Part shown: positions 1-8,350 of the stretch, piece by piece
Position numbering within the stretch: the first letter of the stretch is position 1
Layout of the letters: every line of letters begins with the position of its first letter
Origin: JAICYJ01 sp035695105
GTDB lineage: Bacteria; Actinomycetota; Thermoleophilia; Gaiellales; JAICJC01
DNA: 64,000 bases
Direction: 5' to 3'
NCBI GenBank assembly: GCA_035695105.1
Contig: DASSEV010000004.1
Span: 68,846 to 132,845 of the forward strand
Program-made: the position numbers and the translations under genes
The notes under the pieces: generated by a model
Seen by the model: the letters and a program-made list of their open reading frames with translations, nothing else
Database searches by the model: none
Told to the model about the DNA's origin: nothing

Positions 1-609
1 CGCAGTCAAGAGCGGGTCGACCGCCAGCATCACGGCCAGCATCATCATCAGCATGATCGCGCCGGTGCCCAGGTTGACGACGGAGTCGACGACGATGTCG
101 CGCAGCAGGATGATGTCCGACGACAAGCGGACCAGCGTGTCGCCGGTGCGCCGCTGCTGGTGAAAGCTGATCGGCAGGCGATGCAGGTGCCGGTACAGCC
201 GCGAGCGGATCGAATAGACGATCTCCTGTGCAGCCTTCGACAGAAGAAAGTCCTCGTAGTAGTAGGAGATGCCGCGCACCAAGCCGGCAAGGCCGAGCAG
301 CAGCCCGGCTGCGAGCAGGATGTCGGTCGGCTGCGTCCCAAATGGCGTGAATAGCGGCACCCACCAGCCCTGTGCCGGCTTGTGGTAGAGCACCTGGTCG
401 AACACCACCTTGATCGGCCACGGCTCGGCGACCCGCGCCGCGGCGTAGAGCGCGCCGAAGCACGCACCGCCAACCAGCGTGCCGCGGCGCTTGCGTATGT
501 CGCGGCGAAAGTAGGAGAGGATCACGCGCCACTGCGTCCACCGCGGCGGCGGACCGGTCGCCTCCGCCTCCTCGTCGACGGGCTGCTCGAGAGTCGGCTC
601 GAAGGTCAC
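1..609 (-). CDS. ABC exporter, N-terminal transmembrane part (runs off the window)
   Basis: The minus strand encodes about 203 residues that continue past base 1. A charged N-terminal tail (VTFEPTLEQPVDEEAEATG) is followed by RRDIRKRRGTLVGG and several hydrophobic helices, then by RLYRHLHRLPISFHQQRRTGDTL. That last stretch is the coupling-helix region typical of MsbA-like type IV exporter membrane domains. The ATPase domain would lie outside the window. The GTG start at 609-607 overlaps the TGA of the epimerase gene as GTGA, which argues for coupled translation and decides the start. As the last gene of a glycan cluster it probably exports a lipid-linked saccharide or polysaccharide precursor. 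The substrate is inferred from context only. Confidence 0.75.
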   Translation of the reverse strand, partial: MTFEPTLEQPVDEEAEATGPPPRWTQWRVILSYFRRDIRKRRGTLVGGACFGALYAAARVAEPWPIKVVFDQVLYHKPAQGWWVPLFTPFGTQPTDILLAAGLLLGLAGLVRGISYYYEDFLLSKAAQEIVYSIRSRLYRHLHRLPISFHQQRRTGDTLVRLSSDIILLRDIVVDSVVNLGTGAIMLMMMLAVMLAVDPLLTA

Positions 610-1556
610 GCTGCCATCCGCCCGAGTCCCCCGCGCAGGGAGTACCCGACCTGCTGTGCGATGCCGTCGGCCAAGCCCATGGTCGGCCGGTAGCCCAGAT
701 CCGCAACCGCTGCCGTCAAGTCGGCGCGCGTATGGCGGGCATCCCCCCGGGCAGCCTCGGCGAACCTAACCGTAGCTGTTCGGCCAACTGCACGCTCGAT
801 CTCCGTGATCGCCTCGAGTAGTGTCGCGGTTTCGCCGCCACTGACGTTGTAGCTCGGCCGCTCGCCGTGTTCGGCGGCGGCGATGGTGGCGGCCACCGCG
901 TCGCCGACATAGGTGAAATCGCGGCGCTGGTGGCCATCGCCGAAGACGGTGATTGGCACTCCCTCGGCGATCCTGTCGATGAACTGGGCAAACGCCATCT
1001 CCGGCCGCTGTCTCGGACCGTACACGGTGAAGTAGCGAAGCGACACCGCAGAAAGCCCGCGGCCGCGCCGATAGACGTCGATCAGATCCTCGCACGCAGC
1101 CTTGGTCAGCCCGTAGGGCGAGATCGGACTGCGTGGCGCCGTCTCCGGGAGCGACCCTTCGGCCGTGCCTCCATAGACGGACGAGGAGGAGGCGAACACG
1201 AACCTGCCCACGCCGCCATGTGTGCATGCCTCCAGAAGCCGCTGCGTCGCCACCAGATTGCGCGTCGTGTAGAGCTCGAAGCCGCCCCAACTCGTGCGCA
1301 CGCCCGGCTGTCCGGCCAGATGGAACACCACCTCAGCGTCGGCCACGAGGGCGTCGAGCGAAGCGGTCGCAAGGTCGGCCTCGACCACACGGAGTCCCCT
1401 GCTGCGGGCCGGTTCAAGGTTGGCCCGCTTCCGGATCGGGTCGTAGTAGTCGGTGAAACAGTCCACACCGACGGTTGGGTAGCCGGCCCGGAGGAGCGCG
1501 TCGCAAAGGTGCGACCCGATGAACCCGGCCGCGCCGGTGACCAGGCAGCGATTCAC
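606..1556 (-). CDS. NAD-dependent sugar-nucleotide epimerase/dehydratase
   Basis: Extended short-chain dehydrogenase of about 316 residues. The N-terminal Rossmann motif is VTGAAGFIGSHLCDALL. The catalytic Ser/Thr region is FASSSSVYG, the YxxxK motif is SPYGLTKAACE, and the later sugar-binding signature is LRYFTVYGPRQRPEMA. The last reads like UDP-glucuronate or UDP-glucose 4-epimerases. It should act on a nucleotide sugar in the cytoplasm and supply the flanking glycosyltransferases. The GTG at 1556 is preferred over the ATG at 1574 because it overlaps the upstream gene's TGA as GTGA and sits directly before NRCLVTGAAG. The exact substrate cannot be read from sequence. Confidence 0.85.
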   Translation of the reverse strand: MNRCLVTGAAGFIGSHLCDALLRAGYPTVGVDCFTDYYDPIRKRANLEPARSRGLRVVEADLATASLDALVADAEVVFHLAGQPGVRTSWGGFELYTTRNLVATQRLLEACTHGGVGRFVFASSSSVYGGTAEGSLPETAPRSPISPYGLTKAACEDLIDVYRRGRGLSAVSLRYFTVYGPRQRPEMAFAQFIDRIAEGVPITVFGDGHQRRDFTYVGDAVAATIAAAEHGERPSYNVSGGETATLLEAITEIERAVGRTATVRFAEAARGDARHTRADLTAAVADLGYRPTMGLADGIAQQVGYSLRGGLGRMAA

Positions 1557-2704
1557 GCTGCCCGCCTCGCGCAAAGCGCGTGGACGACGTCGATGACCCG
1601 CGTGGCGTTGCCCTGCCAGGTGTGAGTGGAAAGAACGTACTCGCGGGCGGCACTGGCCAGCTGCTCGACCACGGCCGGCTCCGTAGCCAGATCAACCAGC
1701 GCCCTGGCCAGCGACGCCGCGTCCCCCGGGCGTACGAGGACGCCGCGGGAGCCGCCGCCGAGCAAGTCGCGGATCTGACCGAGGTCGGAGGCAACCGGGC
1801 AGACACCGGCTGCCATGTACTCGACCACCTTCAACGGCGAGAAGTAGAAGCCGGGCACGTCATGGTAGGGGGCAAGGCCGGCGTGCCAGCCTTGCATCAT
1901 GCGGATTGCCTCGGCGTGATCTACATGGCCGAAGACGGTCACCCGATACTTCGGTAGGACGGCGCGATCGATCGCCGAGCGCATCGGGCCGTCCCCGACG
2001 ATTTCCAGACGGAGTGACGGTTGCTCCGACATGGCCGACTGACAGGCTTCGAGCATTACGTCGATGCCGTGCCATGGCTTGAGGCTGCCCGCGAACCCGA
2101 CCACAAACCGGTCACCAAGCCCCTGGGCACGGCCCGAAAACTGCGACGGGTCAATCGCATTCGGCATTACCTCTATCGGGGCGGTGCAGCCCATGCTCTG
2201 CAGCCACTCGGCCAGCGCCGCGGAGACGGCGTAGATGGCATCCGTCCCCGCGAGCACCTCTCGCTCGGCTAGGGCTGCCATCTCGGGATGTGGCAGGGTA
2301 CGGAAGCGCGCCGCCTCGGCGCGAAGCGGCGCGTTCACCTCGAGCACGTGCGGTATCGACAACCGCGATGCGGCACGGACGCCTGCGACCGAGAACAACG
2401 AGAACCGCTCGTAGATCACGTCTGCATGCAGGCCACGCGCGATCCGCTCCACCGCCACGCTCTGCTCCTCCATCGCGTAGCGGAGCCCCGCATCAGTCAG
2501 CTGCTTGGGCAACACAGGGGGAATCGAGGCAAGCGTGACCTCGCTGCGGAAGTGTGCTCCTTCGTCGCCGACCCGCGGCGAGGCGATCGCCACCATCGCC
2601 CCGCACTGCTCCATCGCCTGGGCGAGCTCACGCACGTGAACTGATGCGCCCTTGTGCCCAAGCACGGGCACACCCGGGTCCGCGCTGAGATAAAGGATCC
2701 GCAC
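1553..2704 (-). CDS. Glycosyltransferase family 4
   Basis: 383-residue GT-B glycosyltransferase. The N-terminal acceptor domain opens with MRILYLSADPGVPVLGHKGA. The C-terminal donor domain has VGFAGSLKPWHGIDVML and SPLKVVEYMAAGVCPVASD, the region carrying the family's EX7E-type element. No signal peptide is visible, so it should work at the cytoplasmic face of the membrane and transfer a sugar from a nucleotide donor to a lipid-linked or surface-glycan acceptor. The GTG start at 2704 abuts the TAG of the preceding glycosyltransferase gene with no gap, and the 3' end overlaps the epimerase start, so the gene is mid-operon. The donor sugar is unknown. Confidence 0.82.
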   Translation of the reverse strand: MRILYLSADPGVPVLGHKGASVHVRELAQAMEQCGAMVAIASPRVGDEGAHFRSEVTLASIPPVLPKQLTDAGLRYAMEEQSVAVERIARGLHADVIYERFSLFSVAGVRAASRLSIPHVLEVNAPLRAEAARFRTLPHPEMAALAEREVLAGTDAIYAVSAALAEWLQSMGCTAPIEVMPNAIDPSQFSGRAQGLGDRFVVGFAGSLKPWHGIDVMLEACQSAMSEQPSLRLEIVGDGPMRSAIDRAVLPKYRVTVFGHVDHAEAIRMMQGWHAGLAPYHDVPGFYFSPLKVVEYMAAGVCPVASDLGQIRDLLGGGSRGVLVRPGDAASLARALVDLATEPAVVEQLASAAREYVLSTHTWQGNATRVIDVVHALCARRAA

Positions 2705-4006
2705 CTACGCCGCCCTTCTCAGCTGATCGGCCGCGAGCGCATGCACCGGCGGCGGTACAAGGCCTGCCTTTAGCAATGTGTGATGGACGATGGGCAGCGT
2801 CTGTTCTCGGTGGAATCTCTTCGCGATTCGATCTCGCCCGGCAGCGCCCATCGCCTCGCGGAGGTCGGCGGACGCGGCGAGTCGCTCTAGCGATGCGGCG
2901 AGTGCGGCCGGGTCATCCGGCGCTGACAGCAGCCCAGAGTCACCGTTGATCACCGCCTCACGTACGCCGGCCAGCGTGGTAGACGCGACCGGTAGCCCGT
3001 GCGCCATCGCCTCGAGCAGCACGTTGGGGATACCGTCGCGGTCGCCGTCGGCGAGCTTTCTGCACGCTAGCGCAAAGACGTCTGCGGCCAGGTACTCGGA
3101 CTCCACCTCGGCCGGCGTAAGGGGGCCGAGGAACGACACGCGGTCGGCCACATCCAACTCGTGCACCAGACGCTGCAGGGTCGGCCACTCGGGCCCCTCA
3201 CCGGCGATGCGAACCTGAACGTCGACGCCTTGGTCGCGCATCACCGCAGCGGCCCGAATCAGTGTGTCGTGTCCTTTCTTCTCGACCAGCCTCCCGACGC
3301 TCAACACGACGGGCACCGCGTTGGCCTGCGCCGACCGCGCCGGCCGGCTCGCATCGACACCGTGCATCGCCAGCACGACGGGCGTTTGGCTGTCAGCGAG
3401 TTGGGCGAGACGGGCACGCCCCTCCTCAGTGCAGGTCAGGACAACCCGCGCGTCGCGCACCTTCGCGGCAAGCTCGCGTTCGGGTGTACACCAGATGTCC
3501 TTCGCATGCGCCGACATGCCGTACGGCAGCCCTGCCAGCAGTGCGGCGAAGCGGCCAACCGTGGCCGGCTTGTGGGCGAAGTGCAGATACATCGAACGGG
3601 CGCCAAGCCGGAGTGCGAGATGGCCGACCAGCGCAGCTCGATCGAGGTTCGTGCGGGAGAAATCGGGCGACGCGATGGCGCGCGCCACACCGTCGAGGTA
3701 GGCCGCGCGGCGGCGCAGCAACAGCGCGCCGTGGGCAGCACGGACCACCAGACGTGCCGCCGCTCCGGTCAAGTCAGGCACGTACGTGACCTCAGCGCGC
3801 AACGCAGCCAGAGCCTCCTGCTGGACAGCCTCCTCGGGTCGGCGCATCGCGACGATGTGCAGCCGCACCCCACGCCGTTCCAGGTCGAGTAGCTCGTGAA
3901 GGACGAACGTCTCCGACAGGCGCGGAAACCCGTTCACCACGACCATCATGTCCACCGACGTCCGACCACGCATCACCACGCGAACCTCCTGATCGCCATG
4001 CTCCAC
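2705..4006 (-). CDS. Glycosyltransferase family 4 (colanic-acid-type)
   Basis: Up to 433 residues, first gene of the minus-strand glycan operon. The region VNGFPRLSETFVLHELLDLE is characteristic of GT4 enzymes of exopolysaccharide pathways. VLSVGRLVEKKGHDTLIRAA begins the donor domain, and GIPNVLLEAMAHGLPVAST carries the nucleotide-sugar-binding glutamates. About 20 residues precede the conserved part, so an internal start such as the MMVVVNGF methionine is possible. It shares little obvious sequence with the adjacent GT4 protein, so the pair looks like sequential transferases rather than a recent duplication. Acceptor and donor cannot be assigned. Confidence 0.82.
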   Translation of the reverse strand: MEHGDQEVRVVMRGRTSVDMMVVVNGFPRLSETFVLHELLDLERRGVRLHIVAMRRPEEAVQQEALAALRAEVTYVPDLTGAAARLVVRAAHGALLLRRRAAYLDGVARAIASPDFSRTNLDRAALVGHLALRLGARSMYLHFAHKPATVGRFAALLAGLPYGMSAHAKDIWCTPERELAAKVRDARVVLTCTEEGRARLAQLADSQTPVVLAMHGVDASRPARSAQANAVPVVLSVGRLVEKKGHDTLIRAAAVMRDQGVDVQVRIAGEGPEWPTLQRLVHELDVADRVSFLGPLTPAEVESEYLAADVFALACRKLADGDRDGIPNVLLEAMAHGLPVASTTLAGVREAVINGDSGLLSAPDDPAALAASLERLAASADLREAMGAAGRDRIAKRFHREQTLPIVHHTLLKAGLVPPPVHALAADQLRRAA

Positions 4007-4377
4007 GTTGGTTGAGACACTCCAGGCGCGACATACCTGCGCCGTCTTGCCGAAGATCCCCCAACCGAGGGAGCTCGGGCAGGTCGATTAGGAGTCGCCG
4101 CCGCAGGTTCCCGAGCTGGGCGACCCGCGCACCAACTCCTAATCGGCAGCCAGGCGGCGGAAGAACAGCACCCCAATCACAGCCCGATTGGTCACCGGGC
4201 CACGCCGGATCCGAGCCGCGAGCGCTGCGCCGGATGCGACCGTCGGATCGCGTCGGAGAGCGGCCGCGGGATGCTCACCGGTGGCGTCACGGTGGCCAAC
4301 GTCGTCGTCTACTTCGGGCGGCGGAGCATTCCGATTCGACCTGCGTATGGGGGCGGGTTCACCAACGGGAGGTCACG
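4007..4377. other. Intergenic region without a recognisable gene
   Basis: About 370 bases between the divergent glycan operon and the remnant starting at 4378. Reading frames here show no familiar motif and look like composition-driven shadows. It should contain the glycan operon promoter, but no clear -35/-10 pair was identified. Confidence 0.5.
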
Positions 4378-4762
4378 ATGCGCGTGGCAATCATCGGCGC
4401 GGGCAATGTGCGGTCCGCCATCGCGGAAGCCGCGGCAAGAACCGGTCACGAGGCGATCGTCGCTGCGAAGGAGCCCAGCCGCGCTGAGGATCTGGCGAAG
4501 CGATTGAGCGTCGAGAAGCGCCGGCAGCGTGGCCGAGGCCGCCTCCGAGGGTGACATGATCGTGTTAGCGATCCCGTACGGTATTGAATGCCTTGACGAC
4601 GTGCGCGCCGCCCAATCGGCCTTGGATCTCTTCGGCACCCGACCGCCCGGTCACAGCCAGACCGCTGTAGTCGTCCTTGAGAGGATTCGTCGCATCGATC
4701 ACGGTCTTTCCCCGTGCGGCGTCGCGCATCTCCTCCGCTACCTCCGACGTTGCGCCATAGCT
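4378..4762 (+). pseudogene. Broken F420-dependent NADP oxidoreductase-like gene (frameshift plus internal inversion)
   Basis: The plus strand opens with MRVAIIGAGNVRSAIAEAAA, the Rossmann N-terminus of the F420-NADP oxidoreductase-like family. The frame breaks near 4515, and the neighbouring frame continues as SAGSVAEAASEGDMIVLAIP-YG to about 4581. The next part of the family then appears on the opposite strand between about 4758 and 4579: ATSEVAEEMRDAARGKTVID, then ATNPLKDDYSGLAVTG, SGAEEIQGRL and GAHVVKAFNTV. Joined at the Pro-Tyr-Gly point, the two halves give the usual family order. The left breakpoint sits in the palindrome CCGTACGG (4574-4581). The family's C-terminal part is absent. 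The gene is therefore a remnant with a frameshift, an inversion of about 180 bp and a truncation. Confidence 0.7.
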
Positions 4763-4800
4763 GGGCTGCTGACCCTCAACGCAACCGCGAATCGAGCCCA

Positions 4801-5034
4801 ATGCGTGCCATGCCCCGTGAACAACCATCATCGCGTCGGCCTCGTCTGCTCGTGTTCGCGGCAGCTGCGGGCGTGGCGCTGGTGACCGTCCTGCTCGCAT
4901 TTGTCGCACAGAGCCGGTCGTCAGCAGCCGAGCCGGCCAGGCGGTTGTTTCCCGCGCCGCCACGCCGCAGCTGGCGCCTGTCGGGAACCGCGATAGCGGA
5001 GGAGGGACTCGAACCCCCGACACGCGGATTATGA
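4801..5034 (+). pseudogene. N-terminal fragment of a single-pass membrane protein, cut by the tRNA-derived repeat
   Basis: An ATG at 4801 begins MRAMPREQPSSRRPRLLVFA. A hydrophobic helix follows (AAAGVALVTVLLAFVAQS), then a Ser/Ala-rich linker. The frame then runs into the 48-bp tRNA-derived repeat at 4990 and stops at 5034. Positively charged residues before the helix fit an N-in signal anchor. What the missing extracytoplasmic domain was cannot be told. Because the reading frame ends inside the duplicated tRNA sequence, I read it as a truncated gene, though it could be chance coding. Confidence 0.4.
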
Positions 5035-5037
5035 TTC
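4990..5037. repeat. Distal attachment-site repeat: duplicated 3' part of the tRNA-Met gene
   Basis: These 48 bases are identical to 7076-7123, which covers the 3' portion of the tRNA-Met gene (acceptor 3' strand, T arm, variable loop and most of the anticodon arm) plus 4 bases beyond it. The copy lies downstream of the tRNA 3' end at a distance of 2086 bp. This is the layout left by site-specific integration into a tRNA gene, where the intact tRNA stays at one end and a partial copy marks the other. Confidence 0.85.
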
Positions 5038-5668
5038 ACCGCCGCCGTCTCGGCCGGTCTCGGTGGATCTGGCTTCTGAGCGGAATCTGGGCGTTCCCGG
5101 GCTGATGGATCTCGCCTGATCTCTGTGGGTCTGAGTGACCCCAAAGTGACACCCGGGACGTCCGGGAGACCGACTTGCAGCACCGGCCTGCCTCACTCTT
5201 GGGCTCCGTGAGCGCCGCCTGCCCCGTAGACATGGCCGGTGACGGCCTGCCAGCAGTACGGCACTGAGAATCGAGATCGGGCGAAGTCCTGCGTGGAGCA
5301 CGCCGAGCCGGTCGCAGAAGCCTTACGTCGCGCCGTTCGAATACGCTGAGACGCGCCGCACGCTTGCCATGTCGCGGACGCCTTGTGCGGGGCGGGCGGA
5401 GGCTCCGAGTCGGCCGCCCCGCTGCTGGTAGGTTCCGCGGGGGCGCTCAGCCGGCGGCTGATGGCTGTATCTTGCGGCGGCCGGCTCGCTTATCCAACAG
5501 CCGCGAGCCACGCTGCACGTGACCAGGTGCACCATGAACGAGTTTCGAACGGCGACTGCCTCTCAAGCGACGGGAGCAGCTGGCTGGGGCGAGCCGCGAC
5601 CTCGCCGGCCGAACGCCGCCGCGTTTCCGGTGACGCGCACTACCGCGTCGGAGAGCGCCGACTGACGC
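5038..5668. other. Left part of the tRNA-bounded insert, no gene recognised
   Basis: About 630 bases inside the tRNA-Met repeats with only short arginine-rich frames on both strands. I looked for the C-terminal His/Arg/Tyr boxes of a tyrosine integrase on the minus strand, where a degenerate integrase would be expected next to the repeat, and found none convincing. It may hold the promoter of the membrane-protein gene at 5669. Confidence 0.5.
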
Positions 5669-6748
5669 ATGCTGACCGCCGATGCACCCGCGGCGTCTGG
5701 ACGTGAGCTGACGCTTGGTGTCGTCGCGGCGCCGGGGCTACCGGCCGATATGGCACCGGACATGGCCGCCGACCTGGCGGCGGAGCTATCCCAGGCATAT
5801 CCGCAGCTGACATGGCGGCTGCCGGTCGTCTCCGACGCACTGGTGGCGCCGCCGGCGCTGCTGCCCGACCTGATCGACGCCGGCCGGCGCAAGCTGCTCA
5901 CGGAGCGGTGGGACATGGCGCTGTGTCTGACCGACCTGCCCCTGCCCTCGGCCGGGCTCACCGTCGCCGGTCATGTCAGCGTCAGCCACAGCGTCGTCGT
6001 CATCTCGGTGCCTGCGATCGGCGTCGTCGCCGTGCGCCGGCGGCTGCGCGAGGCGGCACTGCGGCTGATTGGTCGGGCCCTCGACGGCTCGACCCGCGGC
6101 GCGTCAACCGGTGGGAGGCTGCGCAGGCTCCAGGACCTCGCGGATCTGGGAGACGGCCTCAGCATGGGGTGGCGATCCGGGCGCGGCGGCGGCCGGCTGG
6201 TGGTGGGGATGCTTCGGGCGAACCGTCCCTGGCGGCTCGGCGTGAAGCTCTACCGGGCGCTGATCGCATCGCTGGCCGTCGTGGCCGCAGCCCTCGTAAC
6301 CAGCGACGTGTGGCGGATCGCCGTCGCGATCGGCTGGGGCCGCCTGGGTGCAATCGCCGTCTTCGCAGTCCTGGTCACGACCGTCACGCTGATCATGGCT
6401 CACGACCTCTGGGAGACCAGCCACGACGAGCGGTCAAGCGACCAGATCGTGCTGTTCAACATCGTCACCTCGCTCAGCCTGCTGATCGGACTGCTCACGC
6501 TCTACGCCGGGCTGATCCTCGTAACGGCCGTGGGTGCCCTGCTGCTCGTGTCTATGCCGCTGTTTCACGAGGCAGTCGGACGCCCCGTGGGTGCCGTGCA
6601 GTACGTCGCGCTGATCTGGCTGGTTGCGTCGCTGGCGATGGTGGGCGGCGCGCTGGGAGCCGGCCTCGAGGCCGACTCGACTGTCCGCGAGGCCGCGTAC
6701 GGCTACCGGCCCGACATCGAGCCACCCACCCAGCCCCAGGCCCGGTAG
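5669..6748 (+). CDS. Multi-pass membrane protein of unknown function
   Basis: 359 residues. The first 150 or so are soluble and include LTLGVVAAPGLPADMAPDMA and WDMALCLTDLPLP. They are followed by at least four hydrophobic helices, among them ALIASLAVVAAALVTSDVW, LGAIAVFAVLVTTVTLIMAH, LLIGLLTLYAGLILVTAVGA and VALIWLVASLAMVGGALGAG. I do not recognise a characterised family. The N-terminal part may be a cytoplasmic sensor-like module. It is the only intact gene between the two tRNA repeats, so it is probably cargo of the inserted segment. A purine-rich GGAGAG lies about 13 bases before the ATG, a long spacing for a ribosome binding site. Confidence 0.65.
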   Translation: MLTADAPAASGRELTLGVVAAPGLPADMAPDMAADLAAELSQAYPQLTWRLPVVSDALVAPPALLPDLIDAGRRKLLTERWDMALCLTDLPLPSAGLTVAGHVSVSHSVVVISVPAIGVVAVRRRLREAALRLIGRALDGSTRGASTGGRLRRLQDLADLGDGLSMGWRSGRGGGRLVVGMLRANRPWRLGVKLYRALIASLAVVAAALVTSDVWRIAVAIGWGRLGAIAVFAVLVTTVTLIMAHDLWETSHDERSSDQIVLFNIVTSLSLLIGLLTLYAGLILVTAVGALLLVSMPLFHEAVGRPVGAVQYVALIWLVASLAMVGGALGAGLEADSTVREAAYGYRPDIEPPTQPQAR

Positions 6749-6769
6749 ACACGAACGGCGGCCGGGTTC

Positions 6770-7073
6770 TCAGACGGCCGATACCGCGGCCGCACAAAGC
6801 GCCTCGACGCGCGTGTCGTAGACCGCAATGCCGAGGCGCTTGCACGAGGCCGCCGCGTCGATCAGCCGCCGAGGAGGTGTACCGGGGGGAGCGAACGCGA
6901 CCATGCTGCCGGCCCGGTCTACGTCGGCCACGCGGCGAAGGACGCCGAGGATCGAGCAGTCGATCAGCGCTGCGGCCGACAGATCGATGGTGACCGAGCC
7001 GGCGGTCAGCGCGTCTTCGAGGCAGTCCTCGACAGCCGTGGCCGTCGACAGATCATGCTGAATCCGCCTGATT
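6770..7073 (-). pseudogene. 5'-truncated STAS-domain protein (anti-sigma-factor-antagonist-like)
   Basis: The minus strand reads RIQHDLSTATAVEDCLEDAL, then AGSVTIDLSAAALIDCSILG, then VLRRVADVDRAGSMVAFAPP, ending in AAAVSAV. This follows the STAS fold: the beta strand plus the (V/I)DLS..xxID(S/C)SxLG phosphorylation loop, here with Cys-Ser at the switch position. No ATG, GTG or TTG lies in frame before the repeat/tRNA boundary at 7076, and the first beta strand of the fold is missing. The insert junction has apparently removed the start. An unusual start codon cannot be excluded. Confidence 0.55.
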
Positions 7074-7075
7074 GA

Positions 7076-7123
7076 GCGATAGCGGAGGAGGGACTCGAAC
7101 CCCCGACACGCGGATTATGATTC
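7076..7123. repeat. Proximal attachment-site repeat within the tRNA-Met gene
   Basis: This is the 48-bp partner of 4990-5037. It covers the 3' part of the intact tRNA-Met gene plus four bases beyond its 3' end. Identity stops inside the anticodon stem, so only this copy belongs to a complete tRNA. Confidence 0.85.
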
Positions 7124-7153
7124 CGCTGCTCTAACCGACTGAGCTACTCCGCC
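7080..7153 (-). tRNA. tRNA-Met (anticodon CAT)
   Basis: 74 nt on the minus strand. The acceptor stem GGCGGAG pairs with CTCCGCT (first pair G-U) and the discriminator is A. The D arm contains AGCTCAGTCGGTTAGAGC. The anticodon arm is GCGGA-ATCATAA-TCCGC with CAT at positions 34-36, and the T arm contains GGGGGTTCGAGTCCCTC. The paired first base makes an elongator tRNA-Met more likely than an initiator; a lysidine-modified tRNA-Ile cannot be fully excluded. No CCA is encoded. The 3' part is duplicated at 4990. Confidence 0.93.
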
Positions 7154-7166
7154 GAGCGCCCGGAGT

Positions 7167-8204
7167 TTAGCCGTCGCCGAGCCAGCGCTGCAGGATCCGG
7201 ATGCAGCCCTCCACCGCGTCGAGATGGGCGATCTCGAAGCCATGGGTGTTCTCGGTGGCGACCGCCAGGCAGGCGCTTCGCGCCACGCGGCCGGTGTCGA
7301 TGCTGGTCGAGGCGTCGGAGCCGTACCGCGTCACCACGGCGTGCCGCACGCCGATCCCCTCGGCCGCGCCCGCGTCGGCCAGCTCGTCCGACACCCCGTC
7401 GTCGAGCGGGCCGTACGCGTCCGCCCTGACCAGCACCGGATCCGGCCCCGGATCGAGCGCGTACTCCTCCGCCACCGGCACCACCTCCAGCGCAACCAGC
7501 ACCTCCGCGTCCGTGCGCCGTGCGTAGTACTGCGACCCCTGGCACCCGACCTCCTCGCGCGCCGTGAACACCAGGTCGATCGGCCGCGCCGGCCCCGGCA
7601 CGCGTGCCGCGAGCTCGAGCAGCATCGCCACGGCCACCTTGTCGTCGAGCGCGTAGCTCGCCACGTACTCGCCCTCCTCGCCGAGCCGCACCGCCTGCTT
7701 GCGCGACCGCGCCGCCACCACTCGCGAGCCGGCGGTCACGCCGGCCGCCACCAGCGCCTCGGGCCCGAGCTTCGTCTCGATCCAGGCGTCCTTCCACTTC
7801 ACCGGCGTGTCGTCCAACTGCTTTCGCTGCGGCGACTCGTCGGACACGTGCCGCGCTCCGAACGACAGCACGCCGAGCACCGTCCCCGTGCGCCCGAGGA
7901 TCTCGACCGGCCCCTCGCCCCAGATCCACGGATGCGCATCGCCCAGCGTCTGCGCCCGCAGGCGGCCGCCGTCCTCCACCCGCTTGACGATGCCGCCGAT
8001 CTCGTCCTTGTGCGCGAGCAGCGCGGCCCGTCCGCGCGTCCCCTCGCCCAGCGACAGGATGATGTTGCCCGCGCCGTCTGTGCGCGGCTCGCCGTGCGGT
8101 GCCAGCGCCGCCAGCAGATGCTCGTCCATCTCGCGCTCGACGCCGCTTGGGGAGTGCAGCGCGGTCAGCGTGCGGATCGACTCGAACAGCGCGTCTCGGG
8201 ACAC
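7167..8204 (-). CDS. M42 family metallo-aminopeptidase
   Basis: 345 residues, close to the usual M42 length. Dinuclear-metal and catalytic motifs appear in order: LLAHKDEIGGIV (family AHxDEIG), ALDDKVAVAMLLEL, FTAREEVGCQGSQ (the Glu-Glu pair), and the late histidine in ATENTHGFEIAHLDAVEG. M42 enzymes are cytoplasmic, usually assemble into dodecamers and trim short peptides. The GTG at 8204 (VSRDALFESIRTLTALHSPS) is preferred because residues upstream of it in the open frame do not match the family. The gene starts about 50 bases from the tRNA-Met gene on the same strand and is not in an obvious operon. Confidence 0.85.
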   Translation of the reverse strand: MSRDALFESIRTLTALHSPSGVEREMDEHLLAALAPHGEPRTDGAGNIILSLGEGTRGRAALLAHKDEIGGIVKRVEDGGRLRAQTLGDAHPWIWGEGPVEILGRTGTVLGVLSFGARHVSDESPQRKQLDDTPVKWKDAWIETKLGPEALVAAGVTAGSRVVAARSRKQAVRLGEEGEYVASYALDDKVAVAMLLELAARVPGPARPIDLVFTAREEVGCQGSQYYARRTDAEVLVALEVVPVAEEYALDPGPDPVLVRADAYGPLDDGVSDELADAGAAEGIGVRHAVVTRYGSDASTSIDTGRVARSACLAVATENTHGFEIAHLDAVEGCIRILQRWLGDG

Positions 8205-8350
8205 GGCCGCGCACCCTACCGCAGAGGGGCGGCAAACCGCACCCGCCAACGTGGGGAAAGTGGAACCACGGCCGGGGGTTTGCCCTGATGCCATGCCAAC
8301 CGGGAAACGGCAGACTGCCCGCCATGTTCTCTCCCCCAAGGAGTCTTCCG

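Noticed and set aside
5036..5233. Possible tyrosine-integrase C-terminus (WGHSDPQ resembles the LGHSDPQ box)
   Set aside because: No Arg, second His or Tyr box follows, and the frame is short; a chance resemblance near the attachment repeat.
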